Assembly (NCBI GenBank): GCA_900751695.1
Contig: CAADSS010000095.1
Span: 1-15,985 of the forward strand
Direction of reading: 5' to 3'
DNA from: an uncultured Collinsella sp.
GTDB taxonomy: Bacteria > Actinomycetota > Coriobacteriia > Coriobacteriales > Coriobacteriaceae
DNA length: 15,985 nucleotides
The notes under the pieces were generated by a model that had not been told where the DNA came from, did not search any database, and worked only from the letters and a program-made list of their open reading frames with translations. The stretch's first letter is position 1. The number at the start of each line of letters is the position of its first letter. Positions 1-5,560 of the stretch are shown here, piece after piece. Position numbers and translations under genes: made by a program.

Positions 1-662
1 ACGATTACGAGCATGCGCTCGAGCAGTGTGGCGTTGACGTGTCGGTGCTGCCGGCACTCGAGCAGTATCCCGACAGCTGCTTCGTCGAAGATCCGGCTGT
101 TATCACTCGCTGCGGCGCCATCATTACCAACCCCGGCGCCGATAGCCGCAACGGCGAGAAGGACGAGATCGAGCCGGCCGTCCGTCGCTTCTTTGACGAC
201 GAGCATGTCAAGCACATCGTTTCTCCGGGCACGCTCGACGGCGGCGATGTCATGATGGTCGGTGACCATTTCTACGTCGGTCGCTCCGCTCGTACCAACG
301 AAGAGGGCATCCGCCAGTTCTGTGAGATTCTCGAGGGTTGGGGCCTCGAGGGTTCTGAGGTTCCGCTGGAGGAGGTCCTGCACCTCAAGACGGGCGTCAA
401 CTACATCGAGGACAACAACATGCTCGTCTCTGGTGAGTTCATCGATAAGCCCGACTTTGCCCAGTACAACAAGATCGTCGTGCCCGAGGACGAGGCGTAC
501 GGCGCCAACTGCATCTGGGTCAACGGTACGGTCATCGTTGCCGAGGGCTATCCGACTGTGCTCAAGGCCGTGCAGGATCTGGGCTACAAGACACTCGTCG
601 TTGACACCTCCGAGTATCGCAAGGTCGACGGCGGCCTTTCTTGCCTGTCGCTGCGCTTCTAA
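1..662 (+). CDS. ddaH: Dimethylarginine dimethylaminohydrolase (DDAH) family enzyme, 5' end missing
   Basis: Known family role: hydrolysis of N-omega-methylated arginines to citrulline and methylamines in the cytoplasm, with the same fold as arginine deiminase. The frame is open from base 3, so the gene starts before the window; about 220 residues are visible and perhaps 40-60 are missing. Seen: a CFVEDPAV motif near the visible N-terminus, LDGGDVM, the HLKTG motif with the likely catalytic histidine (codon 381-383), and a C-terminal GGLSCLSLRF with the catalytic cysteine (codon 642-644) close to the stop. This end matches DDAH better than classical ArcA-type arginine deiminase, which is much longer. 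The next gene is an arginine/ornithine-type antiporter, so the pair probably handles arginine-like substrates and citrulline. Whether the true substrate is methylarginine or another guanidino compound cannot be read from sequence. An internal GTG at 39 is not the start, because homology continues upstream of it. Confidence 0.85.
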   Translation, partial: DYEHALEQCGVDVSVLPALEQYPDSCFVEDPAVITRCGAIITNPGADSRNGEKDEIEPAVRRFFDDEHVKHIVSPGTLDGGDVMMVGDHFYVGRSARTNEEGIRQFCEILEGWGLEGSEVPLEEVLHLKTGVNYIEDNNMLVSGEFIDKPDFAQYNKIVVPEDEAYGANCIWVNGTVIVAEGYPTVLKAVQDLGYKTLVVDTSEYRKVDGGLSCLSLRF

Positions 663-697
663 CGCGATAGCTGTAACAGTCTGATGATCGCTTGACC

Positions 698-740
698 GAT
701 GGCCCGGCACCCGATTCGGGACGTCCGGGCCATCTTTCGT
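698..740 (+). terminator. Intercistronic hairpin, probable partial terminator
   Basis: A perfect 10-bp stem, GATGGCCCGG (698-707) with CCGGGCCATC (725-734), encloses a second small hairpin (CCCG-ATT-CGGG, 710-720). It is followed by a mixed TTTCGTTCG tract. Only about 30 bases separate it from the antiporter start, too few for a full promoter, so it more likely trims or attenuates read-through from the dimethylargininase gene than ends an isolated unit. Confidence 0.6.
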
Positions 741-771
741 TCGATCACATGATGAAGGGGGTGCACATACA

Positions 772-2235
772 ATGGCCTCTAAAGCTCAAAATGAAGAGAT
801 TATCGACCCGAATGGCCTCGATCTCTTTCGTCTGACCATGATGGTCATTACCGCCAGTATTTGTGGCGGCATCTTTTCGCTTGCCGGCGATATGGCAGCA
901 GGCGGGGCAAATACCGGTGCGGTTATCGTCTCGTGGGGAATTTGCTTTATTGGCGTCTTTGCGCTGATGATGGTGTTCAACGGTTTGTCTCAGGCCCGTC
1001 CCGACCTGACCGGCGGCATCTATGCATACGCTGCGGCCGGTTTTGGCGATTACATTGGATTCAACTCCGCTTGGGGCTACTGGATCAGCGCATGTCTTTC
1101 CAACGTGAGCTTTGCGCTCTTGCTGTTTAGCGCGCTGGGCTATTTCTTCCCTGCGTTTGGCGCGGGTAACAACCTGCTTTCTATCGTCTGCGCCAGCGTG
1201 TTTTTGTGGTTCCTTACCGCCCTTGTGCTTCGTGGCGTTAAGGAGGCTGCGGGCATTAACACGATCGTCACGTTGGCGAAGCTGGTGCCGCTGGGGCTCT
1301 TTGTGCTGAGTATCGTGCTCCTGGGTAAGTTCAACGTTGATATCTTTATGGACAACTTCTGGGGAGAGCCGGCTGGTCCTGGCTTTGGCGAGCAGGTTGT
1401 CTCGACCATGATCGCCCTTGTCTGGGTCTTCACGGGCATCGAGGGCGCTGTCGTTATCTCGGGCCGTGCAAAGTACGTGCGTGACGTCGGCCGCTCGACG
1501 GCGCTCGGATTTGCGGCTGTATTCACGCTGTATCTGATCATCTCGATGCTGTCGCTCGGCATTATGCCGCGCGAGGAGATGGCACAGCTTGCAACGCCCT
1601 CCATGGCGGGAATTCTCGAGTGCGCAATCGGTCCGGTTGGTGCTGCCATCGTAAACCTTGGCGTTATCCTTTCGTTGGTCGGCGCGCTGCTGGGCTATGT
1701 CATCATTGCGTCCGAGACGCCGTTCGAGGCAGCGCGCCAGGGATCCTTCCCTCTGGCGTTTGCCAAGACGAACAAGCACGACGCCCCGGTGGTAACGGTT
1801 CTCGTGAGCTCCGGCATCACGCAGCTCTTCTTGATCGTGTCGTATGTGGCGGCGAGCACCTACCAGTTCTTCTATAGCTGCGCAGTCAACACGATTCTGG
1901 TTCCGTATGTCTGCTCGGCTGCCTATTACATGGTGATTGGCTGGAAGAACGAGCATCTGGACGGGCCGCATGCGCCCAGTGTCGGCAAAGCCCGCTTCTT
2001 CGGTACACTCGGCTTCATCTACACATTGTTCCTGGTGTGGTCGACGGGTCTTCAGGGCGTTATGATCACGACGATTCTTTTTGCTCCGGCCATTCCCGTT
2101 TATATGCTGGGCGAGCGAGGCCGCGGTAAACCGGTGCTTCCGCATCTGCACGACAAGCTGATCGCAGCGGTGGTCATTGTCGTGGCAATCATTTCGCTGT
2201 ATTTGCACTTTGCCGGCATTGCGCCGATAGTCTAA
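772..2235 (+). CDS. arcD: Arginine/ornithine-type antiporter (APC superfamily, ArcD-like)
   Basis: Predicted inner-membrane exchanger of the basic amino acid/polyamine antiporter family, 487 residues, a normal length, with about 12-13 hydrophobic segments. The N-terminal stretch with ICGGIFSL and GDMAAGG, followed by PDLTGGIYAYA, GFGDYIGF and WGYWISA, is the ArcD/BAAPA signature as I know it from Pseudomonas ArcD. The ATG at 772 is preceded by an AAGGGGG ribosome binding site at 754-761. It lies 109 bases after the dimethylargininase gene on the same strand, and no convincing promoter lies between, so co-transcription through the hairpin is likely. Inferred role: import of arginine or a methylated arginine in exchange for ornithine, citrulline or a related product. 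Exact substrates are uncertain, since the family also includes lysine/cadaverine and other exchangers. Confidence 0.85.
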   Translation: MASKAQNEEIIDPNGLDLFRLTMMVITASICGGIFSLAGDMAAGGANTGAVIVSWGICFIGVFALMMVFNGLSQARPDLTGGIYAYAAAGFGDYIGFNSAWGYWISACLSNVSFALLLFSALGYFFPAFGAGNNLLSIVCASVFLWFLTALVLRGVKEAAGINTIVTLAKLVPLGLFVLSIVLLGKFNVDIFMDNFWGEPAGPGFGEQVVSTMIALVWVFTGIEGAVVISGRAKYVRDVGRSTALGFAAVFTLYLIISMLSLGIMPREEMAQLATPSMAGILECAIGPVGAAIVNLGVILSLVGALLGYVIIASETPFEAARQGSFPLAFAKTNKHDAPVVTVLVSSGITQLFLIVSYVAASTYQFFYSCAVNTILVPYVCSAAYYMVIGWKNEHLDGPHAPSVGKARFFGTLGFIYTLFLVWSTGLQGVMITTILFAPAIPVYMLGERGRGKPVLPHLHDKLIAAVVIVVAIISLYLHFAGIAPIV

Positions 2236-2237
2236 GA

Positions 2238-2388
2238 CTGCGGCAAGCTTCATCGCTTGGTAAGCCGACGGAGGCATCGCGTGCCGGTGCCGTCCGGTAA
2301 TCCATAACTGACGTGGGTCTCTGTAACGTGCCTTTGTGAGCGCCCGCCAGGCCCGCGCAGGTGACATTTGTTGCCAGCGCGGGCTTTT
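2238..2388 (+). ncRNA. Candidate structured RNA or long 3' UTR after the antiporter gene
   Basis: Between the antiporter stop and a strong terminator lie about 115 bases with nested complementarity. One stem is CGGC (2241-2244) with GCCG (2264-2267), with AAGC/GCTT inside it. A second is GACGG-A-GGCA (2267-2276) with TGCC (2282-2285) and CCGTC (2290-2294). A possible promoter, TTGCAC (2203-2208), 17 bases, GATAGT (2226-2231), would start a transcript near 2238, giving an RNA of about 150 nt. No known riboswitch or housekeeping RNA was recognised. It may simply be a structured 3' UTR. Confidence 0.3.
2351..2388 (+). terminator. Rho-independent terminator
   Basis: GCCCGCGC (2351-2358) pairs perfectly with GCGCGGGC (2377-2384). 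GG/CC (2360-2361 with 2374-2375) extends the stem past one A-A mismatch, and TTTTGCTGTT follows directly. It lies about 115 bases after the antiporter stop and ends that transcript, or a small RNA from the same interval. Confidence 0.8.
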
Positions 2389-2391
2389 GCT

Positions 2392-2456
2392 GTTGCGGTG
2401 GAATAGTTCCTGGTTTGGCAGGCCGAAGACTCAACCAGGAGCTATTCCACCGCAAC
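2392..2456 (+). repeat. Long palindromic repeat, copy 1
   Basis: A 24-bp inverted repeat: left arm 2392-2415 begins GTTGCGGTGGAATAG, right arm 2433-2456 ends TATTCCACCGCAAC, loop 2416-2432. The only non-Watson-Crick position is T2407 opposite G2441, a G-U wobble in plus-strand RNA but an A-C mismatch in minus-strand RNA. Copy 2 is at 11895-11961 in the same orientation, and the loops share AGGCC followed by a GAAG/GAAAG stretch. It sits directly behind a terminator and is probably a dispersed genomic hairpin element. Confidence 0.85.
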
Positions 2457-2756
2457 TTCGTTCTGACCTGCCGTCCGGAAACCGCATCCCAGTTTGAGCG
2501 TGGATTTTGGGGCTCAGCTTCTGGAACGGCCCTGCTTGGGAAACTCTGACCCGTTCCGAGCGCCGATTCCGGGATGCACTTTCCGCTAGAGACCTCAACC
2601 GGAAAGCGCATCCCGTTTTGACGCTTCAGAGTGGGACGCAGTTTCCCCGAGAGGCCCCATCGGGAAATTGGGGACCGGAATTCGCCTGAGTAGTGGGATG
2701 CAGTTTCCGCAGCAGGCCCGTCTGGGAAACCGCGGTCCAGAATTCCCTTTGCACCG
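2447..2756 (+). repeat. Five tandem degenerate hairpin units, 62-nt period
   Basis: Units begin at 2447, 2509, 2571, 2633 and 2695, exactly 62 bases apart. The consensus starts GGGATGCAGTTTCC at positions 1-14 and has GGAAACCGCATCCC at positions 31-44, so each unit tends to fold into a hairpin; a variable tail of about 18 bases, often GTTTTGAGCG-like, follows. The third unit is best preserved (14 of 15 arm positions pair); the second, fourth and fifth pair at roughly 9-11 of 15. The first unit keeps its right half, while its left half is the end of the preceding palindrome. No open frame spans the array with coding character. Function unknown. Confidence 0.75.
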
Positions 2757-2765
2757 ATCTGCTGA

Positions 2766-2795
2766 TTGAACGTCGCCGTGTGTTCGCGCTATCAT
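2766..2795 (+). promoter_or_regulatory. Promoter of feoAB
   Basis: TTGAAC (2766-2771) and TATCAT (2790-2795) are separated by 18 bases, a fair sigma-70-type promoter. The start point would fall near 2802-2805, about 80 bases before the feoAB start and just upstream of the tandem palindromes at 2811-2843. Confidence 0.55.
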
Positions 2796-2810
2796 GCATG
2801 GTTACAATTG

Positions 2811-2843
2811 GTTAGCCATGGCAAACGGTTAGCCATGGTGAAC
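2811..2843 (+). promoter_or_regulatory. Tandem operator-like palindromes before feoAB
   Basis: Two 16-bp sites lie 17 bases apart: GTTAGCCATGGCAAAC (2811-2826) and GTTAGCCATGGTGAAC (2828-2843). Each is an imperfect palindrome of the form GTTnnCC-AT-GGnnAAC. Placed just after the predicted start point, they look like repressor sites. Given the gene controlled, an iron-dependent regulator of the DtxR/IdeR or Fur type is the natural candidate, but the motif is not a textbook box of either. Confidence 0.55.
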
Positions 2844-2885
2844 ATAAATACAACGCCCTGTGGGCGCCGGGGGAGGAACACGGAC

Positions 2886-5246
2886 GTGAAGCTCGATACA
2901 CTCGAGATTGGAAAGGACGCCGTTGTCGCATCGGTGGCATCGGACGATCAGGCACTCCGACAGCATATTTTGGACATGGGTCTAACGCCGGGCACCGAAG
3001 TCACCATGATGAAGTATGCCCCCATGGGCGACCCGCTCGAGATTCGCCTACGCGGCTACGAGTTGACGCTGCGCAAGGACGATGCCGCACGCATTGAGCT
3101 CGTGGATGTGCACGACACAGATACGGGTCCGCGCGCTAACGCCGCAATCGGCACGACGGAGCACCCGGCACTCGGCGAGGGGACGTATTCTCCCCGTGCG
3201 GCAAAAACGGCCGTGCCCGAGGGCGCACCGCTTCATTTTGCCCTCGCTGGCAACCAAAACTGCGGCAAGACCACCCTGTTCAACCAGCTTACGGGCTCCA
3301 ACCAGCATGTCGGTAACTTTCCCGGTGTGACGGTCGACCGCAAAGATGGCACCATCCGTAGCCATCCCGAGGCAAGCGTTACCGACCTGCCCGGCATTTA
3401 CTCCCTGTCGCCGTACACGGGCGAAGAGATTGTGAGCCGCCAGTTTATTCTGGACGAGCATCCCGACGCCATCATCGACATCATCGACGCCACCAATATC
3501 GAACGCAACCTGTACCTGACGCTACAGCTTATGGAGCTCGACCGCCCCATGGTCATCGCGCTCAACATGATGGACGAGGTGACGGCCAACGGCGGCGCCG
3601 TCGACGTCAACCTTCTCGAGAGCCTGTTGGGCGTGCCGGTTGTCCCCATTAGCGCCGCCCGCAACGAGGGCATTGGCGAGCTGGTGGATCACGCGTTGCA
3701 TGTGGCGCGGTTCTGCGAGCGTCCCGGCCGCCTGGACTTCTGCGCACCCGATGGCTCGGACGGCGGCGCACTGCATCGCTGCATCCACGGCATTGCCAAC
3801 CTTATCGAGGACCATGCCGTGACGGCGCACATCCCGGTGCGCTTTGCGGCGACCAAGCTGGTCGAGGGCGATGAGCTGGTAACCGAGGCGCTTCACCTGG
3901 ATCGCAATGAGCTCGACGCTATCGAGCACATCATTACCCAGATGGAGGGTGAGGCCGGCACCGACCGCCTATCTGCGCTGGCCGATATGCGTTTTAGCTT
4001 TATCGGCGACGTGTGCGGGCGTTGCGTCGTCAAGCCGCACGAGAGCCGCGAACACGTGCGCTCCGTCAAGATCGACCGTATCTTGACGGGTCGCTACACA
4101 GCCATTCCGGCGTTTCTGGTGATCATGGGCCTCGTCTTTTGGCTGACGTTTGGCGTGATCGGCGCGGCGTTGCAGGGACTCATGGAGGACGGCATCGCGG
4201 TCATCATCGCCTCGGCCGATGCGGGCCTCAAGGCGTTCGGAACCAACGATGTGGTGCGCTCGCTGGCTGTCGACGGCGTGCTTACGGGTGTGGGCAGCGT
4301 GCTGACCTTCCTGCCGATTATCGTCGTGCTCTTCTTGTTCCTCTCCATTCTGGAAGACTCGGGCTACATGGCGCGCGTGGCCTTTGTCATGGATAAGGTG
4401 TTGCGTCGCTTTGGCCTGTCAGGCCGCAGCTTCGTGCCTATGCTCGTCGGTTTTGGCTGCACCGTGCCGGCTATCATGTCGACCCGTACGCTCCCATCCG
4501 AGCACGACCGCAAGATGACGGTCATGCTCACACCGTTTATGAGCTGTTCAGCCAAGTTGCCGGTTTACGGCTTGCTGTGCGGAGCATTCTTCCCGCAGGC
4601 GACAGTTCCCGCCATGGTCTCGCTATATCTGATCGGTATCGTGGTCGGCTGCATTGCCGCCCTGGTGCTCAACCGTACGGCATTTAAGGGCGACCCGGTG
4701 CCGTTTATCATGGAACTGCCCAATTACCGCCTGCCGAGCGTCAAGACGACGGTGATGCTGGCATGGGAAAAGGCCAGGGACTTTATTACCAAGGCCTTTA
4801 CCATTATCTTTGCCGCCACGGTGGTCATCTGGTTCCTGCAGACGTTCGATATCCGCTTTAACGTGGTCGCCGACCAGTCGCAAAGCCTGCTTGCCGGTCT
4901 GGGTAGCATTATCGCGCCGGCGCTGGCGCCGCTTGGCTTTGGCGACTGGCGTGCATCCACGGCGCTCGTCACCGGTCTTATTGCCAAAGAGAGTGTCATC
5001 TCGACCCTTACCGTGCTTTTGGGTGCAACGTCACCTGCGGCGCTGTCGACCATGTTTTCGCCGTTTACTGCCTACGTGTTCCTGGTCTTTACGCTGCTGT
5101 ACCCGCCCTGTGTAGCGGCAATCGGCGCCGTCAAGAGTGAGCTGGGCACGCGCTATGCCGTGGCCGTATTCGCGTTTCAGGTGACGGTCGCCTGGATCGT
5201 GGCGTTTGTCGTGCATTCGGCGGGCATATTGCTGGGGTTGGCTTAG
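2886..5246 (+). CDS. feoB: Fused FeoA-FeoB ferrous iron transporter
   Basis: Fe2+ uptake protein of the inner membrane, 786 residues from a GTG start at 2886. This start is chosen because GGGGGAGGAA (2869-2878) lies just before it and the FeoA domain begins at once; the frame stays open upstream, but that part overlaps the promoter and operators. Residues about 1-75 are an FeoA (SH3-like) domain with HILDMGLTPGT, and 76-115 are a linker. The G domain follows: G1 GNQNCGKTT (122-130), G2 GVTVD (147-151), G3 DLPG (167-170), G4 NMMD (227-230), G5 SAA (256-258). From about residue 405 the membrane part carries GFGCTVPAIMSTRTL, the CSAKLPVYGLL gate segment and AKESVISTL. G1 has Q and C where many FeoB proteins have P and S; P-loop K and T are kept. 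No separate feoA or feoC is adjacent. Regulation is probably through the tandem palindromes upstream. Confidence 0.93.
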   Translation: MKLDTLEIGKDAVVASVASDDQALRQHILDMGLTPGTEVTMMKYAPMGDPLEIRLRGYELTLRKDDAARIELVDVHDTDTGPRANAAIGTTEHPALGEGTYSPRAAKTAVPEGAPLHFALAGNQNCGKTTLFNQLTGSNQHVGNFPGVTVDRKDGTIRSHPEASVTDLPGIYSLSPYTGEEIVSRQFILDEHPDAIIDIIDATNIERNLYLTLQLMELDRPMVIALNMMDEVTANGGAVDVNLLESLLGVPVVPISAARNEGIGELVDHALHVARFCERPGRLDFCAPDGSDGGALHRCIHGIANLIEDHAVTAHIPVRFAATKLVEGDELVTEALHLDRNELDAIEHIITQMEGEAGTDRLSALADMRFSFIGDVCGRCVVKPHESREHVRSVKIDRILTGRYTAIPAFLVIMGLVFWLTFGVIGAALQGLMEDGIAVIIASADAGLKAFGTNDVVRSLAVDGVLTGVGSVLTFLPIIVVLFLFLSILEDSGYMARVAFVMDKVLRRFGLSGRSFVPMLVGFGCTVPAIMSTRTLPSEHDRKMTVMLTPFMSCSAKLPVYGLLCGAFFPQATVPAMVSLYLIGIVVGCIAALVLNRTAFKGDPVPFIMELPNYRLPSVKTTVMLAWEKARDFITKAFTIIFAATVVIWFLQTFDIRFNVVADQSQSLLAGLGSIIAPALAPLGFGDWRASTALVTGLIAKESVISTLTVLLGATSPAALSTMFSPFTAYVFLVFTLLYPPCVAAIGAVKSELGTRYAVAVFAFQVTVAWIVAFVVHSAGILLGLA

Positions 5247-5248
5247 GG

Positions 5249-5271
5249 GCGCGTTGATGCTCCGCGCTTTT
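5249..5271 (+). terminator. Possible short terminator after feoAB
   Basis: GCGCG (5249-5253) pairs with CGCGC (5263-5267) around a 9-base loop and is followed by TTTTG, directly after the feoAB stop. The stem is short but all G-C; moderate support only. Confidence 0.45.
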
Positions 5272-5375
5272 GGGCGAGCAACAATTCAACAAATATGAGC
5301 CAAAATACCGGTAATTGTCGGCCTGCGGGGACTGTCCTACGCTGCAGGTTGCCGTTCGCTGCCTATTTGCTGCCG

Positions 5376-5391
5376 TTTACGGATTCGTAAA
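5376..5391. promoter_or_regulatory. Palindrome upstream of the PTS gene, possible operator
   Basis: TTTACG-GATT-CGTAAA is a perfect 6-bp inverted repeat about 60 bases upstream of the likely PTS promoter. The octamer CGTAAATA at its right edge (5386-5393) recurs at 8083-8090 between the regulator and phospho-glycosidase genes, which would fit a shared regulator. The rest of the 5272-5435 gap shows no gene. Confidence 0.35.
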
Positions 5392-5435
5392 TACTTGCAA
5401 TCGTCGGTCGATTTAACCGCATCACGCGATGCCGA

Positions 5436-5464
5436 TGCACATTTTGTGTGCCCCTTTCTACAAT
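5436..5464 (+). promoter_or_regulatory. Likely promoter of the PTS permease gene
   Basis: TGCACA (5436-5441, four of six consensus bases) and TACAAT (5459-5464) are 17 bases apart. Transcription would begin near 5471, leaving a leader of about 90 bases before the ATG at 5561. Confidence 0.45.
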
Positions 5465-5474
5465 CACTTTGTGT

Positions 5475-5528
5475 CTATTGCCGAACATGTCTTCCGTTTC
5501 GCCTGTGTGGGGACGTGGGGTGCAATAG
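5475..5528 (+). promoter_or_regulatory. Folded leader of the PTS mRNA
   Basis: CTATTGC (5475-5481) pairs perfectly with GCAATAG (5522-5528). Inside, CATGTC (5486-5491) pairs with GACGTG (5512-5517) with one wobble, separated by a 4 x 4 internal loop. The structure ends about 20 bases before the ribosome binding site. A clear T tract is absent, and it does not look like a known antiterminator target. Confidence 0.4.
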
Positions 5529-5560
5529 TCGTTTGTAGAGGCTCATTGAGGAGGGAATTG

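Noticed and set aside
745..2367. A 540-codon open frame antisense to the antiporter gene
   Set aside because: The product is rich in R, H, D and Q without any fold signature, and the plus strand has a clear ArcD-type protein with a good ribosome binding site. Long antisense frames are common in GC-rich genes.
2447..2756. CRISPR array
   Set aside because: The 62-nt units are degenerate along their whole length, with no identical repeat alternating with unique spacers, and no cas gene is present.
2766..2885. N-terminal extension of FeoA-FeoB from an upstream start
   Set aside because: These 40 codons overlap the predicted promoter and tandem operators and lack FeoA similarity. The GTG at 2886 has a strong ribosome binding site.
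5429..5560. N-terminal extension of the PTS permease
   Set aside because: It covers the predicted promoter and leader hairpin, while ATG 5561 has a strong GAGGAGGGAA site.
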